From Butyrivibrio sp. M55 (lineage in GTDB: Bacteria > Bacillota > Clostridia > Lachnospirales > Lachnospiraceae): a DNA stretch of 59,130 bases. Positions 32,866 through 41,841 of this stretch are shown here, one piece after another. A model generated the notes under the pieces. It did not search any database. It was given only the letters and a program-made list of their open reading frames with translations, and had not been told where the DNA came from. Position 1 is the stretch's first letter. Each line of letters starts with the position of its first letter. The position numbers and the translations under genes are program-made. Location of the stretch: the NCBI RefSeq assembly GCF_900116865.1, contig NZ_FPCD01000018.1, positions 1 to 59,130 of the forward strand, written 5' to 3'.

Positions 32866-33276
32866 ATGGGAGTATTTAACGACAACTACAAGAAAAATGC
32901 CTATGTAGAGCTTGAAAAGGATATTACACAGCTTGAAAGCAAGCGTGAAATGCCAAGCAAAGATGATATGGCAAGGTTTAACGCCAATGTTCAATTTGCT
33001 CAGCGACTTAGGCTTATAAGCATAGAAAAAGCAAAAGAACTTCGCAAAAGGATCCATGATCTTGAATATACAAGAAGGACTCAAACCGGACTTATTGATG
33101 ATGGTTATGAAAATCCTCTTGAAAGAGAGATCCGTTTTTCCAACATGGAAGAGTTAAAAAAAGAGATTGCTGAAGATCGTGCAAGTTATCTTGCAAGTAC
33201 AGAGACAAAGGATTGCACAAGACCTGCAGAAAGCATAAAGGCACCTGAAAAAAGCGAAGTAGTGCATTCACGATAA
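32866..33276 (+). CDS. Hypothetical helical protein, 136 residues
   Basis: Almost wholly helical and highly charged (YVELEKDITQLESKREMPSK, KAKELRKRIHDLEY), with no membrane segment; the family is unknown. AAAGGT lies 8 bp before the ATG. It is the first gene after a leader carrying two hairpins and is followed after 15 bp by the ArdC-like gene, probably its operon partner. Confidence 0.66.
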   Translation: MGVFNDNYKKNAYVELEKDITQLESKREMPSKDDMARFNANVQFAQRLRLISIEKAKELRKRIHDLEYTRRTQTGLIDDGYENPLEREIRFSNMEELKKEIAEDRASYLASTETKDCTRPAESIKAPEKSEVVHSR

Positions 33277-33291
33277 GTTAAGAGGGAACAT

Positions 33292-35649
33292 ATGGCGAGT
33301 GAAAATGAATCAAAAAATGAATTATATGAGAAGATAAAAGATGGAATAATCAATGTTTTTACAGACGAAAACTTTAAGAACTGGCTTAATACCACTTCAT
33401 GTTATTATTCGCATTATTATTCCATGAATAACGCAATGCTTATTCATAAGCAGAATCCTAATGCGACTTACTTGTTTGGATATGAACAATGGAAAGACTT
33501 AGGAAGACAGGTCAACAAAGGCGAAAAGGGAATTAAGATACTTGTTCCTGTTAAAGCTTATGAAAAAAAGCAGGGTGATTTTTTGCGTTATGTAATAGAC
33601 AGTCTCAATAAAAAGCTTGATGCAAATAAGTCAGAAGAGATTGTTTATCATGATCTAAATGCCAGCGGAAGTCAAAAAATAGCCTTGAACAGGAATATTC
33701 CAGGCAATTATGGTCTAGTCGTAAATGGCCAGTATAGATCAGTTCTTACAGAAGAACAGTTAGGAATGTACATAAAGCAGCGTGTTTTGAATAAGTTTGT
33801 TCAGAGGTATACACATGCAACTGTATTTGACATATCACAGTGTCATATTCCTCAGTATCTATGGCTTAAAGAAGGTAAGTTTAAAAAAGAAGATCTTGCG
33901 TTAAATGAGCATGGAAAGCCTGTCAGATCATTACGCGGAGAATACAGGGTAAAAAATACCGATGAGCGTATAAAGAAATTTACTACCGATATTGATTTAA
34001 GTATAAAGCCCATAGATGCTGACAAAGCAGAAATACTTTATCAGGCATTAAAGAATGTATGTGAAAAAAATGGTGTTCCTGTTTATGAAGTACCAAAAGT
34101 AACTGATCCTCAATTAGCGTCTGGAATTAAAGCTTATTTTGAAAGAGAAAATGATATAAGAAATCTTGGAAAAGGATACATTGTAATTCCTGCAGAATTA
34201 AGCAATAAGACACAGGTTATTCCAGATTTTATACATGAAATAGCACATGCCAATCTTCATGGAACAGAAGAAAAAGCAAATTTATATGATAGACATGTAA
34301 GAGAAATTCACGCAGAAGCTATAGCCTATTCAATTGCAAGTCAATTTGGGATAGATATAGATACTAAGAGTTTCATATATCTTGCTTCTTGGCAACAAGA
34401 TCTCGATTTTAAGGAGCTTAAGAATAATCTGGAAGTCATATATAACGAATCCAGAAGGATGACTAACGAAATAACTACAGAGCTTGATAGGCTCGGGTAT
34501 AATCGTGATCTTACTAAAAAAGATAATCCGATCATGCCTGACCATTTGGAAAAGCTATCTCAAGAGTATGTAGATAAAACAGTAGACGTTCAGAAAAGAG
34601 TAGATGAGATCAAGTATGAGCTTCCTAAGATGCTTATTGATAACAAGAATAATCCGGAGCTTACTGCAATCATCAAAGGACAGGCAGCTATAGTAAAATT
34701 ACAGCAACAAGATCTTGAGCTTATATACAATAAAGTATCGGAACTTAAAGCTGCAACGAATCGATCTGATCAGGATTCCATACTAAAGACATTGGATAGT
34801 ACTCTTATAAGGCTGAATCAGTACTCAATGAAGATTGATGAGCTATCTAATCAGTTTATTGATATAGCATCAAAAAAACAGATAAATAGGGTTGAAGAAT
34901 TCAAGCTCAAGCCTATGACAGTTCTTAGAGATCTTGCAAAGAGTTATCCTGTTTTAAAGGATCTTTCAAGGATGCAGCTTGCATATATTGCAAGAAGCAA
35001 ATATATATCAAATAATTATGGAAAGCTGCTTGATACAGATCCTGCAAAATTTGCAGAAATAGTAGCAAAGAGAGCTTCAAAAATTGATAGCGTGATTGCT
35101 AAATCAAACATATTTATTGAGATCAACTACTGTGAGCAATGGTTTAATAATCCGATATTTGAAGCCGGGCAGTTATTACATCCAAGGAATGCGGAGACTA
35201 TATCAAGACAGGCAGAAAAACAGATCAAAGACATGCAGGAAGCAACAAGTGACTACATACCTTACACGAAATGTGATTTCACAATATTTGATGCTTCCGG
35301 TAAGAATCTATTACCGCTTACAGACAGGATGGATATAGGAGATGGCTATCAGACTTCATTTAAAGACTTTTTAAGCAAGTTTTCATCGGCTAAGGCAAGA
35401 CTTATCACCGAAAAATGGGAACAGGCTATAAAAGAAACTTCTGTTAAGGATAAGATATATACAGAGCCCAAAGCAGAGGCAATAGATATACCTGCAGATA
35501 AAGAAAATATACTTAAGAATCAACAGTCTGCAGAAGAATGGAAATCAGCAATAAACAATGAAAAACAAGCATTGGAGCAAAGCTCTGATAGCTTAGAAAG
35601 AGGTAAAAGTGAGCTAGAAGCAGAAACGCGTAATGAACATAACAGATAA
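33292..35649 (+). CDS. ArdC-like protein with ImmA/IrrE-type metallopeptidase motif
   Basis: A 785-residue protein. The N-terminal 1-80 resembles the ArdC/DUF1738 single-strand DNA-binding domain (SMNNAMLIHKQNPNATYLFG, then GEKGIKILVPV). A zinc-protease motif HEIAHANLHG (about 315-325) with a downstream HAEAIAY (about 344) follows. The rest is helical. ArdC proteins are antirestriction or DNA-protecting factors that enter with the transferred strand. The long helical C-terminus is larger than a minimal ArdC. AGAGGGAAC precedes the ATG. Confidence 0.85.
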   Translation: MASENESKNELYEKIKDGIINVFTDENFKNWLNTTSCYYSHYYSMNNAMLIHKQNPNATYLFGYEQWKDLGRQVNKGEKGIKILVPVKAYEKKQGDFLRYVIDSLNKKLDANKSEEIVYHDLNASGSQKIALNRNIPGNYGLVVNGQYRSVLTEEQLGMYIKQRVLNKFVQRYTHATVFDISQCHIPQYLWLKEGKFKKEDLALNEHGKPVRSLRGEYRVKNTDERIKKFTTDIDLSIKPIDADKAEILYQALKNVCEKNGVPVYEVPKVTDPQLASGIKAYFERENDIRNLGKGYIVIPAELSNKTQVIPDFIHEIAHANLHGTEEKANLYDRHVREIHAEAIAYSIASQFGIDIDTKSFIYLASWQQDLDFKELKNNLEVIYNESRRMTNEITTELDRLGYNRDLTKKDNPIMPDHLEKLSQEYVDKTVDVQKRVDEIKYELPKMLIDNKNNPELTAIIKGQAAIVKLQQQDLELIYNKVSELKAATNRSDQDSILKTLDSTLIRLNQYSMKIDELSNQFIDIASKKQINRVEEFKLKPMTVLRDLAKSYPVLKDLSRMQLAYIARSKYISNNYGKLLDTDPAKFAEIVAKRASKIDSVIAKSNIFIEINYCEQWFNNPIFEAGQLLHPRNAETISRQAEKQIKDMQEATSDYIPYTKCDFTIFDASGKNLLPLTDRMDIGDGYQTSFKDFLSKFSSAKARLITEKWEQAIKETSVKDKIYTEPKAEAIDIPADKENILKNQQSAEEWKSAINNEKQALEQSSDSLERGKSELEAETRNEHNR

Positions 35650-35684
35650 CGGGGGAGATGTTCATTTATAAAAGGAGAGAAACC

Positions 35685-35879
35685 ATGGGGATTTTTAAAA
35701 AAGTATTGCAAAATGAGAACGTAACGGACAACAGCACTATAGAACAGGATGAGTTCCAGATTCCTAAACTGGTTCTTTGTAGGACACCTGGCCCTGAAGA
35801 AATGGAGCGAAGAAAAAAGATATCTTCTCTTAGAAAGCAGTATGGCGTTAGGATTGAAGATACAAAAACAGCATATTAA
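35685..35879 (+). CDS. Small hypothetical protein, 64 residues
   Basis: Hydrophilic peptide starting MGIFKKVLQNENV and ending in a basic helical part (EEMERRKKISSLRKQYGV). The ATG at 35685 follows AAAGGAGAGA. It closes the transfer region. Unknown function. Confidence 0.62.
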   Translation: MGIFKKVLQNENVTDNSTIEQDEFQIPKLVLCRTPGPEEMERRKKISSLRKQYGVRIEDTKTAY

Positions 35880-35930
35880 AGGTAGTAGGCGGGATTTTCC
35901 CGTCTATTATTTTGCCTTAAAAATTTTATT

Positions 35931-35959
35931 TTGACGTTGTGTGTACTATGTGCTATAAT
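35931..35959 (+). promoter_or_regulatory. Conserved-spacer promoter of the 36 kb operon
   Basis: TTGACG at 35931-35936, 17-bp spacer TTGTGTGTACTATGTGC, TATAAT at 35954-35959: a best-case member of the family. Confidence 0.85.
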
Positions 35960-36046
35960 AATAGAGTAAAGAATGAACCGTTTATAAGTGAAAAATAAGG
36001 ATTAATTTCGAATTGCAGTACAAATCAGTCAGGCGAGAGAGAGATT

Positions 36047-36361
36047 ATGAAAAGAATTTCAAACAACGATTTATTCAAGCGCTTACAAAAAGCAGCCTCT
36101 GAACACAATGTTACGCTCAGCTATTCAGCAAAACTATTTTATATCCGGATCCTTGATTATGCTCTTACTCACGGTGAGGAAACAGAAGATGGACTGTTAA
36201 TCAATCTTCCTGTATTGAAGATGGGTGAAATGGCGGAGCTATCCGGCAGAATGGCTGAAAAAGCGCTCAAATCTTTAAGTGAAAGCGGTGTTATACTCCG
36301 TAATAAGATATCAACAAGATTAGCAACTACAGTGTTTGTGCGCTCCTTTTATGAAGCGTAA
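36047..36361 (+). CDS. Small winged-helix-like protein, 104 residues
   Basis: Mostly helical, with a likely winged-helix fold: LPVLKMGEMAELSGRMAEKA as recognition region and VILRNKISTRLATTVFV as wing. It may be a regulator, but no family is certain. GAGAGAGAG lies before the ATG. A degenerate palindrome copy falls inside (LTHGEE codons). The next gene follows after 14 bp. Confidence 0.65.
   Translation: MKRISNNDLFKRLQKAASEHNVTLSYSAKLFYIRILDYALTHGEETEDGLLINLPVLKMGEMAELSGRMAEKALKSLSESGVILRNKISTRLATTVFVRSFYEA
36166..36180 (+). repeat. Degenerate palindrome copy 15, inside a coding region
   Basis: TACTCACGGTGAGGA, one mismatch to the core in the left arm. Confidence 0.7.
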
Positions 36362-36375
36362 GAAAGGAAATGACT

Positions 36376-36669
36376 ATGGATTCAGTAGAAAATTTATTTA
36401 TTACGGAAGAAAGACAGATTCTTAATGACACCATCGTAACCGGAATGACAAAAAAAGAGATCTTAGATGATCTGGCCCTGCAGTATGAGGCTAATGATAG
36501 CGAAGAAGATACTCTTTCAGGCTATAGAGACCTTCTTAAAAGTGTATCTGATAAGATTGAGTCATTATCAGAAGAACAGGTGAATTATCTCATTACACTT
36601 GTTCCATTAGAAGTGGCATATTCATATGAGACCAATGTGGATGAAGTTCCTGAAGACGAAGTGGAATGA
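36376..36669 (+). CDS. Small acidic protein, 97 residues
   Basis: Very acidic helical protein of unknown family (EILDDLALQYEANDSEEDT, C-terminus EVPEDEVE). The ATG at 36376 gives better spacing to GAAAGGAA than the one at 36370. Probably co-transcribed with the winged-helix gene. Confidence 0.65.
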   Translation: MDSVENLFITEERQILNDTIVTGMTKKEILDDLALQYEANDSEEDTLSGYRDLLKSVSDKIESLSEEQVNYLITLVPLEVAYSYETNVDEVPEDEVE

Positions 36670-36731
36670 TCGTAAATGCAAAGAAAGTTACTTGATAATT
36701 GATTTATTTTAATAATAGAGGATCATGATTT

Positions 36732-37094
36732 ATGACTGTACAAGCTGCTCAAAGAATAATAGAAACTCTAAAATTGAAAAATAATAGATATGTTTTCTAT
36801 CAAAATGAAGAAGACAGGCAAGAAAATAAGTTGTGTATAACCAGAGCTATAGATCATACCTTATTAACAATAAGATTAGATGATTATGCAAAATTCAACT
36901 CTTACGGTGATCTTGATATAAATGAGACAGCTGCTTACATATTAAAAATGATAAATAAGGCATTTAAAAATATGCCTTCCACTTACAAACACAATGCAGA
37001 AATGTTCATGCATATATTCGTGTTTGCAATCATTTTACGATTGCTATTTGATAAAATCTTTGAAACTATTGAATTTTTGGGGATTTTAAAATAA
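36732..37094 (+). CDS. Hypothetical protein with C-terminal membrane helix, 120 residues
   Basis: Soluble N-terminal part of about 95 residues (KNNRYVFYQNEEDRQENK) followed by one hydrophobic helix (about 93-112, MFMHIFVFAIILRLLF). Unknown family. AGAGGA lies 11 bp before the ATG. A terminator follows. Confidence 0.64.
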   Translation: MTVQAAQRIIETLKLKNNRYVFYQNEEDRQENKLCITRAIDHTLLTIRLDDYAKFNSYGDLDINETAAYILKMINKAFKNMPSTYKHNAEMFMHIFVFAIILRLLFDKIFETIEFLGILK

Positions 37095-37106
37095 TTATAT
37101 ATAAAA

Positions 37107-37138
37107 GAGGAACTTTGACTTCTGGTCAAAGTCCTTTT
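37107..37138 (+). terminator. Terminator of the 36-37 kb genes
   Basis: AGGAACTTTGAC pairs with GTCAAAGTCCTT around TTCTG, ending in CCTTTTC. Confidence 0.7.
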
Positions 37139-37173
37139 CTGATGGAGAGAAGGTTACAAGGTAGGCGGATTAT

Positions 37174-37200
37174 TTGACGCTTACCAATCTATAGTATAAT
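37174..37200 (+). promoter_or_regulatory. Promoter of the 124-residue gene
   Basis: TTGACG at 37174-37179 and TATAAT at 37195-37200. The 15-bp spacer is short and the conserved family spacer is absent. Confidence 0.5.
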
Positions 37201-37222
37201 TATATTGTTTGGGAGGGATATT

Positions 37223-37597
37223 ATGGCATACAAAATTGATGGTATGAATGTAAGTTATGATTATTCGGAACTTATTATGGAGCTAAAGTCTGATGTAGCT
37301 GAAGGTTTATTAGATACTTCCAGCATTATTAACATTGTAAGAGCGCCCGGTTCAAAGCTTATGGGAGTTAACTATATTCCTATCGTTGACTACTATTGTC
37401 CCAATGCCCTTATAGAATTAACGGAGCCTTTGGAGATTCTATATAACCGGGATGAGTATACAGATAAGGAATGGGAAGATATGGAAGAGGAAAGGAGGCA
37501 GATATTAAAGAAATATCGCCAAGACGAGCCCTTCTTTGAAAAAGCAACTGTTTTAGCCGTTCTTACAGAGATGGAGCAGTGGAATAAAATACTTTAA
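37223..37597 (+). CDS. Hypothetical protein, 124 residues
   Basis: Acidic soluble protein of unknown family, mixed alpha/beta (YDYSELIMELKSDVAEGLLD) with a charged helix near 88-105 (EWEDMEEERRQILKKY). The ATG at 37223 follows GGGAGGGA. It is monocistronic, with a good terminator directly after. Confidence 0.66.
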   Translation: MAYKIDGMNVSYDYSELIMELKSDVAEGLLDTSSIINIVRAPGSKLMGVNYIPIVDYYCPNALIELTEPLEILYNRDEYTDKEWEDMEEERRQILKKYRQDEPFFEKATVLAVLTEMEQWNKIL

Positions 37598-37611
37598 ATA
37601 GATACTTAGGA

Positions 37612-37647
37612 GCTTTTCGTTATCAAATAGCGGAGAGCTTTTTTTTG
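37612..37647 (+). terminator. Terminator before the restriction block
   Basis: Twelve-base arms (37612-37623 and 37628-37639) with several G-T pairs, then eight T. Confidence 0.82.
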
Positions 37648-37684
37648 ATATGCAAAAAGGAAACCAAACGACTCTAAGATGCAG

Positions 37685-37690
37685 TATAAT
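37685..37690 (+). promoter_or_regulatory. Likely -10 box of the hsd operon
   Basis: TATAAT about 78 bp before hsdM; no convincing -35 hexamer. The plasmid's conserved-spacer promoter type is not used here. Confidence 0.4.
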
Positions 37691-37767
37691 AGAGCATATC
37701 TAAATTAAAACAGAATTACGTTGTCTTAATTTTGCATATAAAAATATTATGAGAGGAATAATAAAAA

Positions 37768-39366
37768 ATGGCAGAAAGCAAAGATTTATTAACCGTCCTT
37801 TGGAGCGGTGCGGATGTACTCAGAGGCAAAATGGATGCAAATGAGTACAAAACATATCTATTGGGGCTTGTATTCTACAAGTATTTATCCGATTCCTATC
37901 TTTTTAAAGTATATGATCTATTAAATGATGAGCAGCCGGAAAATCTTTTTGAAGCGCAGAAGGTCTATGAAGAAGCTATGAATAGCTCTGACAGGGATGA
38001 TCTTTTGAGCGAGCTTAAAGATTCTCTTCACTATACACTTGAACCCGATATGACATATATAAGTATCTTAAAGCAAGCTAAAGATAACAGATTTAACAGA
38101 GAAAAGCTGCAGGCAGCGTTCAATCGTATTCAGGAGTCAGATGAACTGTTTAACAGCTTATTTGCTGATGTTGACCTTTATTCTAACAGGCTTGGTGCCG
38201 GAGATCAGAAGCAGAGTGCGACAATTGCTGAACTAATTAAGGTTCTTGAAGATGCTGACCTTGTAAATACTAAGGGCGATGTGCTTGGAAATGCATATGA
38301 ATACCTTATCGGTCAGTTTGCTTCAGAAACAGGAAAGAAAGCAGGAGAGTTCTACACACCTCACGGACCTGCACAGATTCTTTGTAGGATCGCGATGATA
38401 GGACAGGAAGAAAAGAAAGGCTTACAGGTATACGATCCATGCATGGGATCGGGTTCACTTATGCTTAGCTGCATGCATTATTCAAAAGAGCCTGACTATA
38501 TAAAATATTATGGACAGGAGCTCATGCCCTCAACATATAACCTTGCAAGGATGAATATGTTTCTTCACGGAGTAATGCCGGAAAACCAGCACCTTAGAAA
38601 TGCAGATACTCTTGATGCCGACTGGCCTACAGATGAAGAGACTGAATTTGATGTAGTTACCATGAATCCGCCCTACTCTGCAAAGTGGTCTGCAGCCGAT
38701 GGCTTTAAGCAGGATGAAAGATTCATGGACTATGGAGGCGCTCTTGCACCTAAATCTAAGGCAGATTATGCCTTTCTTTTACATGGCTTTTACCATTTAA
38801 AGCCTAATGGCACTATGGCTATCGTACTTCCTCACGGGGTTCTCTTTAGAGGCGCTTCAGAAGGAACAATAAGAAAGATTCTTCTTGAAAATGGTTCTAT
38901 CTATGCAGTTATAGGACTTCCTGCAAATATGTTCTACAACACTTCGATCCCTACGTGCATCATTGTTCTTAAAAAGCACAGAGAAGGAAGAGATGTTCTC
39001 TTTATTGATGCTTCTAATCAGTTTGAGAAAGAAAAGAAGCAGAATGTAATGAATGAAGAGCATATAGATCATGTTCTTGAGCTTTATAGGAACAGGCAGA
39101 GTGTTGAAAAAGAAGCTTTTCTTGCTTCTTATGACGATATAAAAAACAATGACTTCAATCTTAATATCCCAAGATATGTTGATACCAGCGAAGAAGAAGA
39201 GGAGATTGACCTTAAGGCTCTTACATTAGAGCTAAATAGTACAAACGAAGAGATAAAAGAAGCAAATATGTCTTTACTTAATATGATGGGTGAGCTGACA
39301 TTTGCAAATGATGAGACAAAAAATGCCATGACTGAGCTTATGAATGTACTTAAGGAGGGTTTATAG
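37768..39366 (+). CDS. hsdM: Type I restriction-modification methyltransferase subunit
   Basis: A 532-residue N6-adenine methyltransferase. The N-terminal helical HsdM domain (about 5-130) precedes the SAM motif DPCMGSGSL (about 222) and the catalytic NPPY (about 301), as expected for HsdM. With HsdS it methylates a bipartite target. AGAGGA precedes the ATG. Its TAG shares its last base with the GTG start of hsdS. The first gene of a cargo block with no palindrome copies. Confidence 0.95.
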   Translation: MAESKDLLTVLWSGADVLRGKMDANEYKTYLLGLVFYKYLSDSYLFKVYDLLNDEQPENLFEAQKVYEEAMNSSDRDDLLSELKDSLHYTLEPDMTYISILKQAKDNRFNREKLQAAFNRIQESDELFNSLFADVDLYSNRLGAGDQKQSATIAELIKVLEDADLVNTKGDVLGNAYEYLIGQFASETGKKAGEFYTPHGPAQILCRIAMIGQEEKKGLQVYDPCMGSGSLMLSCMHYSKEPDYIKYYGQELMPSTYNLARMNMFLHGVMPENQHLRNADTLDADWPTDEETEFDVVTMNPPYSAKWSAADGFKQDERFMDYGGALAPKSKADYAFLLHGFYHLKPNGTMAIVLPHGVLFRGASEGTIRKILLENGSIYAVIGLPANMFYNTSIPTCIIVLKKHREGRDVLFIDASNQFEKEKKQNVMNEEHIDHVLELYRNRQSVEKEAFLASYDDIKNNDFNLNIPRYVDTSEEEEEIDLKALTLELNSTNEEIKEANMSLLNMMGELTFANDETKNAMTELMNVLKEGL

Positions 39367-40574
39367 TGGCACAAAAACCTGATATTAGATTCGCAGGATT
39401 TAATGACGATTGGGAACAGCGTAAGTTAGAAGATGTAGTAGGAGTATATGACGGCACACATCAAACTCCAAACTATCAAGACCACGGAGTAATGTTTGTT
39501 TCTGTGGAAGATATTCAGACTCTCACATCTGAGAAATATATATCGGAAGAGGACTATGAAAAGAACTATTCTGTTGTGCCTGAGCAGGGTGATATTTTGA
39601 TGACAAGAATAGGTGATATAGGGACAGCTAGTATTGTTAAAAGTGCAGAACCACTGGCATATTATGTGAGTTTAGCATTGTTAAAGAACAAGGGCATGAA
39701 TTCGGAATTTTTAAAGGCAAATATATCTGCTCCAGCTTTTCAAAATGAATTATGGCTACGAACTCTTCATACTGCTTACCCAAAGAAAATAAACAAAGAT
39801 GAGATTGGAAAATGTATGATTTCCATTGCTCCAAGTATCGAGGAACAGGAGGCGATAGGTAGGTATTTTGAAAGCCTCGACAACCTTATCACCCTTCATC
39901 AACGTAAGTGCGATGAGATGAAAGAAATAAAAAAATCCATGCTACAAAAAATGTTTCCCAAGAATAGAGAAAAAGAACCCGAAATACGTTTTAAAGGATT
40001 TTCGGATACCTGGACGAAATACAAATTGGGAGATCTTTATACTGAAAGAAATGAGCGTGGAAATAATTCTCTTCAAATTTTGTCTGTATCAATCCATTCC
40101 GGAGTCTCTGATGGTGAATTAAATGAAGAAGAATTGGGAAAAACGGTAAAGAGAAGTGAAGATAAGTCCACATATAAACATGTATATACCGGAGATCTTA
40201 TTTTTAATATGATGCGTGCATGGCAAGGTGCTATTGGTGTAGCAAAATGTGAAGGAATGATTAGCCCTGCGTACATTTCCGCAGTTCCAAACGAGAAAGT
40301 GTATCCTTTATTTATGGACTATGCTCTACGCAGAAGTGAAGCTATTGCAGAAATAAATAACCTGTCCTATGGAATAAGGGATTTCAGAAAGCGATTATAT
40401 TGGAACTCATTTATTCATGTAAATTGTATGTTGCCTTCAGTAGAAGAGCAAAAAAAGATATATAAATTTTTAAGATGCATTGATGAATACATCAGTGTTC
40501 TTCAAAGAAAATGTATTGAATTAAAAACATTAAAGAAATATCTATTACAAAATATGTTCTGTGAACATGAATGA
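39366..40574 (+). CDS. hsdS: Type I specificity subunit, first copy
   Basis: A 402-residue protein with two target-recognition domains (about 15-175 and 215-370), each followed by a helical spacer. The first spacer holds the LITLHQRKCDEMKEIKKSML sequence shared with the second hsdS; the second (LQRKCIELKTLKKYLLQNMF) is diverged. It determines which DNA sequence the complex binds. GTG start overlapping the hsdM stop. A further hsdS follows 13 bp downstream. Confidence 0.92.
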   Translation: MAQKPDIRFAGFNDDWEQRKLEDVVGVYDGTHQTPNYQDHGVMFVSVEDIQTLTSEKYISEEDYEKNYSVVPEQGDILMTRIGDIGTASIVKSAEPLAYYVSLALLKNKGMNSEFLKANISAPAFQNELWLRTLHTAYPKKINKDEIGKCMISIAPSIEEQEAIGRYFESLDNLITLHQRKCDEMKEIKKSMLQKMFPKNREKEPEIRFKGFSDTWTKYKLGDLYTERNERGNNSLQILSVSIHSGVSDGELNEEELGKTVKRSEDKSTYKHVYTGDLIFNMMRAWQGAIGVAKCEGMISPAYISAVPNEKVYPLFMDYALRRSEAIAEINNLSYGIRDFRKRLYWNSFIHVNCMLPSVEEQKKIYKFLRCIDEYISVLQRKCIELKTLKKYLLQNMFCEHE

Positions 40575-40587
40575 ATAGAGGATTATT

Positions 40588-41835
40588 ATGGGGAAATTAC
40601 CTAATATAAGATTTAAATACTATACCAACAATTGGGAACAGCGTAAGTTATATGAAGTAGCTGAAAAAATATGCGTCGGTTTTGTGGGAACCTGTGAAAA
40701 ATATTATACCGATGAATCAGGTATCCCAATGTATCGCACTGGAAACTTGAACGGATTAAAATTGAATCAGGATGATTTAAAATATGTTACCAAAGAGTTT
40801 CATGAACAAAATAAAAAGTCGCAGCTGAGAAAAGGTGACATTCTCATAGCACGACATGGAGATAGTGGAAAAGCTGTAAATTATGAGCTTTCAGAAGAAG
40901 CAAACTGCCTAAATATTGTTATCATTAGACCGGATTTGGATAAATGTAACTATCAATTTCTCACTGATAGTATCAACAGCCCTACGGTTTCTCAACACAT
41001 AAAATCTTTGTCTGCAGGAAGTACACAGGCAGTCATAAATACGTCAGAAATTGAGAAATTGGATGTCATCATACCTGCTAACATAGCAGAACAGAACAAG
41101 ATTGCAGAATTTTTGAATGTTCTCGATAACCTTATCACCCTTCATCAGCGTAAGTGTGACGAGACAAAAGAACTCAAAAAATATATGCTTCAAAAAATGT
41201 TTCCTAAAAATGGCGAGAAAATTCCGGAAATTAGATTTGATGGATTTACTGACGATTGGGAACAGCGTAAGGTTTCTGAAGTTGCTGAAATTGTGGCCGG
41301 AGGTACTCCAAGCACAAAGATAAGCAATTACTGGGAACCGAAGGAAGTTCCATGGTTATCTTCAGGGGAAGTTCATAAGAAATATATTACATTTACAGAC
41401 AACATGATTTCTCAAGAAGGGATGAATAATTCAAGTGCAAAAATGATAAAAGAAAACTCTGTTCTAATCGCACTTGCAGGACAAGGAAAAACTCGTGGAA
41501 CTGTAGCAATTAACCGTATTCCGCTTACGACAAACCAATCAATCGCAGCCATGACATTTAATGATGATATTGTTCCGGAATTTATTTTTTGTAATTTAGA
41601 AAATCGTTACGACGAGATAAGAAAAATGTCATCTGGTGATGGTGCAAGAGGTGGACTTAATAAACAATTAGTTGGTGATATTGAAATTCCGTATACTTCA
41701 TATGAAGAGCAGAAGAAAATAGGGACATATTTTGAACAGCTCGACAACCTTATCACCCTTCATCAGCGTAAGTGTGACGAGACAAAAGAACTCAAAAAAT
41801 ATATGCTTCAGAATATGTTTCCTACGAAAGGATAA
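40588..41835 (+). CDS. hsdS: Type I specificity subunit, second copy
   Basis: A 415-residue protein, again with two recognition domains, different from those of the first copy. Both of its helical spacers end in LITLHQRKCDETKELKKYML, encoded by a 65-bp perfect DNA repeat near 41128-41192 and 41750-41814. Two complete hsdS genes in one operon allow alternative specificities, by assembly or by recombination at the repeats. It overlaps nothing and sits 6 bp before hsdR. ATG after AGAGGA. Confidence 0.92.
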   Translation: MGKLPNIRFKYYTNNWEQRKLYEVAEKICVGFVGTCEKYYTDESGIPMYRTGNLNGLKLNQDDLKYVTKEFHEQNKKSQLRKGDILIARHGDSGKAVNYELSEEANCLNIVIIRPDLDKCNYQFLTDSINSPTVSQHIKSLSAGSTQAVINTSEIEKLDVIIPANIAEQNKIAEFLNVLDNLITLHQRKCDETKELKKYMLQKMFPKNGEKIPEIRFDGFTDDWEQRKVSEVAEIVAGGTPSTKISNYWEPKEVPWLSSGEVHKKYITFTDNMISQEGMNNSSAKMIKENSVLIALAGQGKTRGTVAINRIPLTTNQSIAAMTFNDDIVPEFIFCNLENRYDEIRKMSSGDGARGGLNKQLVGDIEIPYTSYEEQKKIGTYFEQLDNLITLHQRKCDETKELKKYMLQNMFPTKG

Positions 41836-41841
41836 CTAAAA

